From contig NZ_ANAH02000015.1 in the NCBI RefSeq assembly GCF_000335475.2, forward strand, positions 62,001-126,000: a DNA stretch of 64,000 nucleotides, read 5' to 3'. Shown here one piece after another: positions 28,398 through 36,531 of the stretch; the first letter of the stretch is position 1, and every line of letters begins with the position of its first letter. The position numbers and the translations under genes are program-made. Source of the stretch: Cystobacter fuscus DSM 2262 (GTDB taxonomy: Bacteria > Myxococcota > Myxococcia > Myxococcales > Myxococcaceae). A model generated the notes under the pieces. The model did not search any database and was not told the origin of the DNA. It saw nothing but the letters and a program-made list of their open reading frames with translations.

Positions 28398-29459
28398 TTG
28401 GCTCCTGTGTTGCGGGTGCTCGTGGTGGATGACTCGGCGGTGGTGCGCCAGGGCATGCTGATGCTGCTCAAGCACGTGCCGGACATGGTGGCCGAGGTGG
28501 CGTCGGATCCCCTCATCGCCCGGCAGAAGATGACGGGCCACCGGCCGGACGTGATCCTGTTGGATCTGGAGATGCCGCGCATGGACGGGCTGACGTTCCT
28601 GCGCGAGCTGATGCGGGAGGACGCACCGGTGCCGGTGGTGGTGTGCTCGGGGCTGGCGGGACCGGGCACGGAGCTGGCGGTGCGCGCGCTGGAGGAGGGC
28701 GCGGTGGAGATCATCTCCAAGCCTCCGCTGGGCGTGGGGGAGTTCCTGCGCGAGTCCCGGATGCGGTTCGTGCAGTCCCTGCGTGACGCGGCGAAGGCAC
28801 GTCCCCGGCCGGAGCGCTACATGCCCCCGGCACGGATGGAGCCGGAGCCCGCGGAGCGGCCCGTGGCCTCCCTGCTCACGGTGACGACGGACAAGGTGGT
28901 GGCGGTGGGGGCCTCCACGGGGGGCACGGATGCGCTGCGGCAACTGCTGCGACCCATGCCTCCGGACTGCCCGGGGATCGTCATCGTGCAGCACATGCCG
29001 GAGCAGTTCACGTTGGCCTTCGCCCGGCGGCTCAACGAGCTGTGCCGCATCGAGGTGAAGGAGGCGGAGCAGGGGGATCGGGTGCTGCAGGGCCGGGCGC
29101 TCATCGCGCCGGGCAACCGGCACCTGCGGGTGCGGCGCACCGGGGGCCACTACCAGGTGGAGGTATTGGACGGGAAGCGGGTGTCGGGACACAAGCCGAG
29201 CGTGGACGTGCTGTTCCACTCGGTGGCGCACGCGGCGGGGGCGAACGCGGTGGGCGTGCTGCTCACGGGGATGGGCGAGGACGGAGCGGATGGGCTGCTG
29301 ACGATGAAGCAGGCCGGCGCGGCGACGATTGCCCAGGACGAGGCGAGCAGCGTGGTGTTCGGCATGCCGCGCGCGGCCATCGAGCGGGGCGCGGTGGATC
29401 AGGTGCTCCCGCTCACCGCCATCAGCGAGGCCATCCGGCGCCGGGCCCGCCAGGGCTGA
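28398..29459 (+). CDS. cheB: CheB-type methylesterase response regulator
   Basis: 353 residues, the usual CheB length. The TTG start at 28398 is preferred because GAGGG lies 6 bases upstream and the protein then opens at the receiver (LRVLVVDDSAVV). Receiver Asp56 in LLDLEMPRMDG. The esterase domain has catalytic Ser173 in GASTGG, His199 in VQHMPEQF and Asp295 in GMGEDGADG. CheB removes methyl groups from receptor glutamates, or deamidates glutamines, when phosphorylated by CheA. With no receptor or methyltransferase in the cluster, its target must be encoded elsewhere. Convergent with the TonB-like gene. Confidence 0.92.
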   Translation: MAPVLRVLVVDDSAVVRQGMLMLLKHVPDMVAEVASDPLIARQKMTGHRPDVILLDLEMPRMDGLTFLRELMREDAPVPVVVCSGLAGPGTELAVRALEEGAVEIISKPPLGVGEFLRESRMRFVQSLRDAAKARPRPERYMPPARMEPEPAERPVASLLTVTTDKVVAVGASTGGTDALRQLLRPMPPDCPGIVIVQHMPEQFTLAFARRLNELCRIEVKEAEQGDRVLQGRALIAPGNRHLRVRRTGGHYQVEVLDGKRVSGHKPSVDVLFHSVAHAAGANAVGVLLTGMGEDGADGLLTMKQAGAATIAQDEASSVVFGMPRAAIERGAVDQVLPLTAISEAIRRRARQG

Positions 29460-29471
29460 GCGGGTGCCGTT

Positions 29472-30092
29472 TCAGCTCGACGTGGGCACGCGGACGACGA
29501 AGGTGTAGTCCACGTCGATCGGCTTGCCCTGCGTGGTGGCGGGAGTGACGCGCCAGGTGGACAGGGACTCGAGCAGCTCCTGATTCATGTAGGGCAGGCC
29601 ATTGAGCAGCCGGCAATTCGTCACCCGGCCCTCGCGGGTCACCACGCAGCGCACCAGCGCGGTGCCACGCACGTGCTCGGCCTGGGCCTCCGGGGTGAGC
29701 CGGGGCTCCCGTCCGCTCACCCGCTGGGGCCGCGTCATCACCGAGGGATCGAAGGCCACGGGCTCGCCCGACTCGAGCGACATGCCGTCTGACTGGGGCC
29801 GCCTCGGCTCGGACGCCCTCGCCGCCATGGAGGTCCTCGTCGCCGCCTTCGCCTCGGGCACGGGCCGGGCCGCGCGCTTCGAGGCCTTGGGGCGTTCGGC
29901 CTTCACCACGGGCTCCGGGGCTGGCGGAGGCTCGGGCGCCGGAGCCGGCTCGGCGATGGGCTCGGGCGCGGGGGTCGCCGCGACCGTCGCCCGAGAGGCC
30001 GTGGCGCACCCGGTCCCCCCCAGGGAGACCACCGCGGCCAGCAGGCACAAGAGGGCAAGTCGAGACTTCACGGACAAGACGGAGCCAATCAT
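29472..30092 (-). CDS. TonB-like C-terminal domain lipoprotein
   Basis: 206 residues. Lipobox GTGC (Cys29), a long Pro/Ala/Glu/Lys linker (about 35-100), and a C-terminal TonB fold (about 130-206: GTALVRCVVTREGRVTNCRLL, STWRVTPATTQGKPIDVDYTF). TonB proteins are usually anchored by an inner-membrane helix; a lipid anchor is unusual, so the role may be structural rather than energy transduction. ATG 30092 has no ribosome site; a GTG at 30071 would still give a full lipoprotein signal. A palindrome sits on the start (30092-30109). Confidence 0.78.
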   Translation of the reverse strand: MIGSVLSVKSRLALLCLLAAVVSLGGTGCATASRATVAATPAPEPIAEPAPAPEPPPAPEPVVKAERPKASKRAARPVPEAKAATRTSMAARASEPRRPQSDGMSLESGEPVAFDPSVMTRPQRVSGREPRLTPEAQAEHVRGTALVRCVVTREGRVTNCRLLNGLPYMNQELLESLSTWRVTPATTQGKPIDVDYTFVVRVPTSS

Positions 30093-30109
30093 GGTGTAAT
30101 TTTACACCA
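30092..30109 (-). promoter_or_regulatory. Inverted repeat with TAAAAT -10-like box at TonB-like gene start
   Basis: Eight-base arms TGGTGTAA and TTACACCA flank a two-base centre. On the minus strand TAAAAT lies six bases before the ATG at 30092, the spacing expected for a leaderless transcript starting at the start codon. No good -35 is present. A repressor binding the palindrome would cover the -10. Sequence observation is direct; function is inferred. Confidence 0.5.
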
Positions 30110-30125
30110 AAAAGGCCCCATGTGC

Positions 30126-31505
30126 TCACCCTTCCATGGGCCGGAGGGTGCCGGCGCTCTGGCGCTCGAAGCGCCACAGGAGCGCGAGGCCCACGAAGGT
30201 GAGACCCGCGCACAAGCCCCACCAGATGCCCACCACGCCCAGCTTCAGTCCGAAGCCGAGCACCAGCGCCACGGGCAGGCCCACCGCGTAGTGCCCCACC
30301 ACGTTGGCCAGGAAGGTGAAGCGCGTCTCGCCCGCGCCGCGCAGCACGCCCGCGCCCACGCCCTGCACGCCGTCGGACAACTGGAAGACGGCGCACACCA
30401 TCAGCAGGGGCACCACCAGGGGCCGCACCTCGGGGGGCGTGCCCATGAGGTCCGCCAGTTGCGGAGCGAAGAGGGCGTAGCCCAGTCCGGCGAGCGCCAT
30501 GAAGGCCGCGCCCGAGGCGAACGCCATCATCCCGCTGCGCCGGGCGCGCGGCGTGTCCCGCGCCCCCACCGCCCAGCCCACGCGCACGCTGCCCGCGTTG
30601 CCGATGCCCAGCGCCATGGCGAAGGAGAGGCTGCCGTAGGAGATGGCGATCTGATGCGCGCTCATGCTCTCCGGGCTCACCCAGCGCGCGAGCACTCCCG
30701 CCAGGGAGAAGACGCCCACCTCCGCCGCGAGGTGCAGGCCGATGGGCACGCCCACACGCAACGCCTGGAGGATGTCCGCGCGCACCGGACGCACCCAGCC
30801 CGGTCCCGCCGCGCCCGGCGTCATCCGCACCGCCCACGCGACGATGGCCCACTGCACGAGCGTCGCCAGCAGCGTGGCGAGCGCCGAGCCCTTCACGCCC
30901 AGGGCGGGCATCGCGCGCAGGGGCCCGAGGAAGGAGGGCAGCCCCTCGCCGCCGAAGACGAACAGGACGTTGGCCGCGAGGTTGAACACGTTGGCCACCA
31001 CGGTGGACACCACCAGGACGTGGGGCCGCCCCACCCCCTGGAGGTAGGCCCGGGCGGTGATGAAGAGCAGCACCAGCGGCAGGCTGGGCGCGCGCCAGGT
31101 GAGGTAGTCCTGGACCTCGGGCAGCTCCGGGAAGCTCACGCCCACGAGCGGCAGCAGCCGGGGCCCCACCACCAGGGGCACCGCCAGCACCGTCCCGACG
31201 ATCAGCGCCAGGTAGCTGCCCTGCCAGAAGAGCACCCGCGCGCGGGAGAAGTTGCGCGCGCCGATGGCCTGGGACACCAGCGGATCCAACCCCATCATCA
31301 GCCCCATGGCGAAGCTGCTCAGGGCGAAGAAGATGGAGGAGGACAGTCCCACCGCCGCCAGCGCCTGGGTCCCCGCGCGGCTCACCACCGCCGTGTCCAC
31401 GAAGCCCATGAGGTGCTGGCCCGCCTGGGCGATGGCGATGGGCAGGGCGAGCTTCCAGAGTTGCTGGAGTTCCTCGCGGCGGCTGGGAAGGGGTTCGGAC
31501 GTCAT
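30126..31505 (-). CDS. MATE family efflux transporter
   Basis: 459 residues with twelve hydrophobic helices in two halves, the MATE layout. Motifs include LALPIAIAQAGQHLMGFVDTAVV in helix 1, GLDPLVSQAIGARN after helix 2 (the conserved GxDxLxxQAxGA) and SVRVGWAVGARDTPRARR between halves. MATE proteins exchange Na+ or H+ for drugs or other organic cations across the inner membrane. The TonB-like gene begins 33 bp after its stop on the same strand. Substrate unknown. Confidence 0.92.
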   Translation of the reverse strand: MTSEPLPSRREELQQLWKLALPIAIAQAGQHLMGFVDTAVVSRAGTQALAAVGLSSSIFFALSSFAMGLMMGLDPLVSQAIGARNFSRARVLFWQGSYLALIVGTVLAVPLVVGPRLLPLVGVSFPELPEVQDYLTWRAPSLPLVLLFITARAYLQGVGRPHVLVVSTVVANVFNLAANVLFVFGGEGLPSFLGPLRAMPALGVKGSALATLLATLVQWAIVAWAVRMTPGAAGPGWVRPVRADILQALRVGVPIGLHLAAEVGVFSLAGVLARWVSPESMSAHQIAISYGSLSFAMALGIGNAGSVRVGWAVGARDTPRARRSGMMAFASGAAFMALAGLGYALFAPQLADLMGTPPEVRPLVVPLLMVCAVFQLSDGVQGVGAGVLRGAGETRFTFLANVVGHYAVGLPVALVLGFGLKLGVVGIWWGLCAGLTFVGLALLWRFERQSAGTLRPMEG

Positions 31506-31570
31506 GGCAGCGGGGCCCTTATCACGGCCCGGCGTGCCCGGCGCGCGCGCCCCTTCCCCAACGCCATGCG

Positions 31571-33670
31571 TCAGTACACGACGGTGGGCTGGAAACGCGC
31601 CGTGGCCAGCGGCGTGGAGAGCTGGTTCACGTGGGACACGCGCACACCGGCGTCCGAGATGGCGTACACGTAGTCATCCGCCATCACGCTGCGGCGCACG
31701 TAGGGCTGGTACCAGTAGTTCCACCGGTTGGTGTCGTGGGTGCGGTACACGTCGCTCATGGAGAGCGAGCCCAGGGGAGTGAAGCCCGTGGCCCTATCCA
31801 CGCGGAAGACGCGCAGGTCGCTCACGAAGTAGTCCCAGTAATAGCCCGAGTACGACGGGACCCAGTCGGTGAAGGGAATGGCCAGCAGACCCTTGGCCGC
31901 GAAGAAGTTGAAGGCCTTGTGATCATAGAGCGCCTCGCTCCCGCTGTTGGGCGAGCCCACCAGTTGAGTGAAGGCCTCGCGGGGGTGGGCGAGGTCGGAC
32001 ACGTCGAAGAGCGACAGCTTGAGTGAGCGCGAGCGCCAGTCGCCATTCTCCGCCACCTGCACGCCCAGGGTCAGCAGGTGCGTGTCGCCCAGCGGGTGGA
32101 TGTACGTGGAGAAGCCCGGCACCTTGAGCTCGCCCACCTTGCGCGGGTGCGCCGGGTCCGAGAGATCGAAGGTGAAGAGCGGATCCACCTGGCGGAACGT
32201 CACCACGTAGCCCTTGTTGCCCAGGAAGCGCGCGCTGTAGATGCGCTCGCCCTTGGCGAGGTCCTCGCTGCGCCCCAGCGGCTTGAGCCGGTTGCCGTCC
32301 TGGCGCAGGGTGGAGACGCGGTTGGTCGTCTCGATGCGGCCCCAGGGGTTGCCGGCCTCCGCCACCCGCCAGGAGATGGTGGTGGCCGCGCGCAGCACGC
32401 CCTCGTGCTCATCCAGGCTGAACTGGTCCAGCAGGTGGCCCTCCAGGGTGCCGCTGGCCACGTAGCGGGCGTGCCCCGACTGCTCCAGGTCGAGCTTGTG
32501 GACGTAGGTGTAGTCCCGCTGCCCCGACTCCCACCACCACCACCAGTGCCGCGCGGTGAGGTAGAGCGCGCCGCCATTGGCGTAGAGGATGTCTGGCTGG
32601 GCCACCAGGGTGGTGCGTCCGGGCGCCTGCGTCACCGCCGCGTCCAGGTCGAGCGAGGCCACGGTGACGTAGCCGAGCTGCGTGGGCGCGTTCGTCCTGT
32701 GGAAGTCGCGGCAGTCCTGGGCCACCGGCACCCGGGTGCCATCCGGCTGCTTGAAGTACCCGTCCCGCCGCCAGTCCGACAGGGAGCGCGCGCGGATGAG
32801 CTGCTCGTTGGTGTTCTTGAGCGCGTCGATCTCCCGCTCCAGCCGCGGCGTGTCATTCCAGAGCCCTGGATCGTAGTCGGGGTACCAGCGCATCCCGGCG
32901 GGCCAGGCGAAGGACTCGTTCAACACCAGGCGCACCGAGCCGCCCGACAGCCGCGCGTCATGGTAGCCACCCGGCAGATACAACTCGCCCGTCACCTGGG
33001 GCGCGGAGAGCTGGGACACGTCCACCGTGGTGACCTTGGTGGAGGCGAGCCCACCGGCCACGCAGAGCGACAGGTAGTTGCACCCGATCGGCGCGCCACT
33101 CGAGCCACTCGAGCCCCCGGCCTCCGACGGGTTCGTATACACCTCGGAGAAGACGACCACCTTGTCGCCGTGCAGGAACATCTGCCGGGGCCAGCCCTCG
33201 ATGGAGAGCGAGGACTCGGTGCGCAACGACTCGGCGGGCCAGGAGCGGTGGACATGGAGCTTCTGTCCGGAGAGGACGAAGAGGCGCGTGCCGTCGTTCT
33301 TCACGAAGTCCGCCTCGTCCACGCCGGCCACCTGGTTGTTGGTGCCCGTGTAGCTGCCCGGCGAGGTCGGCGAGCCCGGAGGGGCGCCCGAGCCCGAGCC
33401 CGCGTTCGGGGCGTTGGGAGACGCCACGTCATCCATGGGCACGCCGCCCCCCCGGCCCTGCCAGTAGGAGGGCTTGGAGCGCTCCAGCGAGGCGCGCATG
33501 TCGAGCACCGCGGCGTCCTCGATATAGGACTCGAGCTTCTCACAGCTCTCGAAGGACTCCAGCTTCGCCGACATCTGCACGGGCTGGTTCTCCGGGATGT
33601 CTCGTGAATCAGAGCACCCCACGAGGCCCACCAGCGCGAATACCACCCCAGCTTGTTTGTTTGAATGCAT
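31571..33670 (-). CDS. Secreted beta-propeller lipoprotein (Beta_propel family)
   Basis: 699 residues. ATG 33670 with GAGGAG 8-10 bases upstream and lipobox GLVGC (Cys19). The diagnostic segment VAGVDEADFVKNDGTRLFVLSG is at about residues 115-135, as in the archaeal/bacterial beta-propeller family PF09826. Repeated blades follow to the end (GYVTVASLDLD, DYTYVHKLDLE, LFDVSDLAHPREAF). Envelope-located, function unknown. The frame continues upstream of 33670 but that part overlaps the Hsp70 gene and has no coding character. Confidence 0.85.
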   Translation of the reverse strand: MHSNKQAGVVFALVGLVGCSDSRDIPENQPVQMSAKLESFESCEKLESYIEDAAVLDMRASLERSKPSYWQGRGGGVPMDDVASPNAPNAGSGSGAPPGSPTSPGSYTGTNNQVAGVDEADFVKNDGTRLFVLSGQKLHVHRSWPAESLRTESSLSIEGWPRQMFLHGDKVVVFSEVYTNPSEAGGSSGSSGAPIGCNYLSLCVAGGLASTKVTTVDVSQLSAPQVTGELYLPGGYHDARLSGGSVRLVLNESFAWPAGMRWYPDYDPGLWNDTPRLEREIDALKNTNEQLIRARSLSDWRRDGYFKQPDGTRVPVAQDCRDFHRTNAPTQLGYVTVASLDLDAAVTQAPGRTTLVAQPDILYANGGALYLTARHWWWWWESGQRDYTYVHKLDLEQSGHARYVASGTLEGHLLDQFSLDEHEGVLRAATTISWRVAEAGNPWGRIETTNRVSTLRQDGNRLKPLGRSEDLAKGERIYSARFLGNKGYVVTFRQVDPLFTFDLSDPAHPRKVGELKVPGFSTYIHPLGDTHLLTLGVQVAENGDWRSRSLKLSLFDVSDLAHPREAFTQLVGSPNSGSEALYDHKAFNFFAAKGLLAIPFTDWVPSYSGYYWDYFVSDLRVFRVDRATGFTPLGSLSMSDVYRTHDTNRWNYWYQPYVRRSVMADDYVYAISDAGVRVSHVNQLSTPLATARFQPTVVY

Positions 33671-33858
33671 GACCCTGACTCCTCGCAACGTGTCTTCCGG
33701 CCGGGGCGCGTATTGCCACGCGTGTGCCAGCGGGGAGCGCGCGCCGGGTGTCTGGGATTCCAAGGGGTTGGCGCGGCGCACGCGGAGGCGGGGCCCTCGG
33801 AAAACCGAGACCCGGAGGAAGGGGTGGGCCAGAAAACCGCCAGCGAGCGCGCCGCCGC

Positions 33859-35673
33859 CTAGCGTCCCGCGAGGAGTTGGGTGAGCTGACGGGCCACCTG
33901 GGCGCACTGCTCGGCGTTCTGCGCCTGGAGGGCGGCGTGCCCCGACTCCAGGAGCGAGCGCACGTTGGCCACCGCCGCCTGGGCCTCCTCGCTGGGGTTG
34001 TCCTCGGCGGTGTGCTGCAGGAGCCGGGCGAGCTTCTCCCCCCGCTCCAGGAGCTTGCGGAACTTGTCCTCGGACTTGCGCGCGTCCTGCTGGGCCTGCT
34101 TCTGCGCGTACGCGGCCTGCTCCTTGCCGAGCCGATCGGCCTCCTTGGCCGGCAGGTGGGGACGTGCCTCCATACGCACCTCCTCGCTCAGGCCCGATTG
34201 CAGATCCACGGCGCGCACCGCGAGCAGCCCCTCGTTGGACAGCTCGAAGGTGACCTCCAGGGACGTGTCCGCGCGCGAGCCCGCCTGGAGGTTGCGCAGC
34301 ACGACCTCGCCGAGCTTGCGGTTCTCGTCCTGCAGGTCGCTCTCCCCCTGGTACACGGGGATGCGCGCCTCGGTCTGTCCATGGCGGCCGGGGTGGAAGA
34401 TCTCCTTGGCCACCACGGGCACCGCGCGGTTGCGGGGGATGAGGCGCCGCACCTTGCCGCCCAGCACCCCCACGCCCAGTGAGTTGCTCACCACGTCGAG
34501 CAGCAGCGCCGCGCCGGACTGACGCGCCAGCTCGTCGGCCTGGATGGCCGCGCCGAGCGCCACCGCCTCGTCGGGGTTGACCTCGGTGGAGGGGGGCTTG
34601 CCGAAGAAGTCCGTCACGAGCTGGCGGATGAGGGGCACGCGCGTCATGCCGCCCACCAGCAGCACCGTGTCCACCGCCGAGGGCTCCAGGCCCGCGTCCC
34701 TCATCACCGAGCGGCACACCGCCAGACAGCGCTCGGAGAGCGACTCGCACAGCTGGTTGAAGTAGGAGCGCGTGAGCACGGTCTCCAACCCCGTCAGCTT
34801 GCGCGCCGACTGCGACTGGTCCCCCAGGCCCGCCAGCGAGATGAGCGTCTCCTCGTACTCGGACAGTTCGCGCTTGGCCTGTTCGGCGGCCACCTTCAGC
34901 TTGTGCTGGGACACCACGTCGCGCTGCACGCTCTCGCGCAGCGGCTCGTCGATCTGCGACAGCAACCAGTCGACGATCTTCAGGTCGAAGTCCTCGCCGC
35001 CCAGCGCCGCGTCGCCCCCGGTGGCCTTGACCTCGTAGACGCCGTCGGTGACCTCCAGCACGGTCACGTCGAAGGTGCCGCCGCCCAGGTCGAAGACGAG
35101 CGCGTGGCCCTGGAAGCCCCGCGACAGGCCATAGGCGAGCGCCGCGGCGGTGGGCTCGTTGATGAGGCGCAGCACGTCCAGCCCGGCGATGGCGGCGGCC
35201 TCGCGCGTGGCCTGCCGCTGCCCGTCGTCGAAGTTGGCCGGAACGGTGATGACACACCGGCGCGTCTCACGTCCGAAGTAGGCCTCGGCGTCCAGCTTCA
35301 GCTCGCCGAGGATCATCGCCGACACCTGGGTGACGGGCACGGTGCGCCCGGCCACCTTCACGCGCACGTCCCCGGTGGTGCCGCCCAGGATGGGATAGGG
35401 CACCACCGAGCGCGCCGCCTGGACGAGCTCCGGGGTGAAGCGCCTCCCGATGAAGCGCTTGGTGGCCCACACCACGCAGTCCGGGTGCTCCGAGGCGAGC
35501 GCCTGGGCGGGAGCGCCCACCACGCGCTCGGTCGTGTTCGGGGTGAAGCCCACGACGGAAGGCGTCAGGCGCCCTCCGACGCGCGAGGGAATGACACGGG
35601 GCCGCCCCTCCTCCACGGTGGCCACCACGCTGTTGGTGGTGCCCAGGTCGATGCCGATGATGGGGTCACGCAT
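33859..35673 (-). CDS. Hsp70/DnaK-like chaperone
   Basis: 604 residues. The ATPase domain is intact: IGIDLGTTNSVVA, VITVPANFDDGQRQATREAA, INEPTAAALAYG, VFDLGGGTFDVTVLE and LLVGGMTRVPLIRQ. The substrate-binding beta region follows, with a helical lid rich in Lys/Gln/Ala. It is shorter than canonical DnaK (about 640) and the C-terminal acidic tail is missing. No dnaJ or grpE gene is nearby, so it is more likely a specialised paralogue than the housekeeping DnaK. MRDPIIGIDLGTT is taken as start although no ribosome site is obvious. Divergent from atpH. Confidence 0.9.
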   Translation of the reverse strand: MRDPIIGIDLGTTNSVVATVEEGRPRVIPSRVGGRLTPSVVGFTPNTTERVVGAPAQALASEHPDCVVWATKRFIGRRFTPELVQAARSVVPYPILGGTTGDVRVKVAGRTVPVTQVSAMILGELKLDAEAYFGRETRRCVITVPANFDDGQRQATREAAAIAGLDVLRLINEPTAAALAYGLSRGFQGHALVFDLGGGTFDVTVLEVTDGVYEVKATGGDAALGGEDFDLKIVDWLLSQIDEPLRESVQRDVVSQHKLKVAAEQAKRELSEYEETLISLAGLGDQSQSARKLTGLETVLTRSYFNQLCESLSERCLAVCRSVMRDAGLEPSAVDTVLLVGGMTRVPLIRQLVTDFFGKPPSTEVNPDEAVALGAAIQADELARQSGAALLLDVVSNSLGVGVLGGKVRRLIPRNRAVPVVAKEIFHPGRHGQTEARIPVYQGESDLQDENRKLGEVVLRNLQAGSRADTSLEVTFELSNEGLLAVRAVDLQSGLSEEVRMEARPHLPAKEADRLGKEQAAYAQKQAQQDARKSEDKFRKLLERGEKLARLLQHTAEDNPSEEAQAAVANVRSLLESGHAALQAQNAEQCAQVARQLTQLLAGR

Positions 35674-35864
35674 GGAGGGAAACCAGGGTCCGGAGGGCAA
35701 TTCCGTACGGTCATGATACGCCGGGAAAGCCGGACACTGGCGCGCCTCTTTCAGCGCTTCACCCCGCGTGCGGCCGGGGGCGCAGGAGAACTAATGGCTC
35801 GCTCCGGACGGTGGATGTGCGAGGCATTGCCCAGAAAGGAGGGGCGTGCTAAGCGCGCCGCGCC

Positions 35865-36410
35865 ATGGTGAACGTGTCTATTGCCCGCCGCTACGCCCGT
35901 GCCCTCCTCGACGTCGCCACCGAGACGGGGCGCGCCGACGCCGTGTCCGAGCAGGTCTCGACCTTCGCCAGACTGGTGGCCGACAACCGGGAGCTGGCCG
36001 ACATCCTCCTCAATCCGGCCTACAGCCGCGAGCAGCGGCTGAACGTGGTCGAGGCCCTCATCAAGGCCTCCGGCACCGTGGAGCCGGCGCTGGTCAACAC
36101 CCTGCGCCTGCTGGTGGACCGCAACCGGCTCGGCTACCTGCCGGACATCGCCCGGCTCTACCGTGACATGGCCGATGCCCAGGCGGGCCGCCTGCGGGGC
36201 CACGTCACCAGCGCCATCCCCCTGTCCAAGGACACCCTCCAGAAGCTCTCGGGCACCCTGCAGACCCTCACCCAGCGCAACGTGGTGCTCGAGTCCCGGG
36301 TGGACCCCAGCGTGCTCGGTGGAGTCGCCGCCCAGGTGGGCAGCATCCTCTATGACGGCACCCTGCGCACCCAGCTCGAGCAGATGCGCCGCGAGCTGAA
36401 GCAGCGCTGA
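35865..36410 (+). CDS. atpH: F1Fo ATP synthase subunit delta
   Basis: 181 residues, the usual length. The OSCP/delta pattern is clear: SIARRYARALLDVATETG at the start, NRELADILLNPAYSREQRLNVVEAL, then the C-terminal VTSAIPLSKDTLQKLSGTLQ and LGGVAAQVGSILYDGTLRTQLEQMRREL. Delta links the F1 head to the Fo stalk. AGGAGG occurs far (27 bases) upstream of the ATG. Normally followed directly by atpA; here a histidine kinase gene intervenes. Confidence 0.95.
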   Translation: MVNVSIARRYARALLDVATETGRADAVSEQVSTFARLVADNRELADILLNPAYSREQRLNVVEALIKASGTVEPALVNTLRLLVDRNRLGYLPDIARLYRDMADAQAGRLRGHVTSAIPLSKDTLQKLSGTLQTLTQRNVVLESRVDPSVLGGVAAQVGSILYDGTLRTQLEQMRRELKQR

Positions 36411-36498
36411 GCACCCTCCTGGGGAAGTCGCGTTGTCCGCTCGCGCGCATTTCCCAGCAAGCCCGGTATTCCCAGCGCCTCCGGGAACGGCTATGGTG

Positions 36499-36523
36499 GG
36501 GTCACGGGCCCGGCCCGTGACCC
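36499..36523. promoter_or_regulatory. 12-bp perfect inverted repeat before the kinase start
   Basis: GGGTCACGGGCC (36499-36510), one central C, then GGCCCGTGACCC (36512-36523). It lies between atpH and the kinase ATG at 36532, ending 8 bases before it, so in RNA it would hide the start region; in DNA it could be an operator. No T-tract follows, so an intrinsic terminator is less likely. Confidence 0.5.
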
Positions 36524-36531
36524 TTCCGATC

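Noticed and set aside
33671-35257. Upstream extension of the beta-propeller frame through the Hsp70 gene
   Set aside because: It overlaps the Hsp70 coding sequence on the same strand in another frame and shows no family pattern; ATG 33670 with lipobox is the true start.
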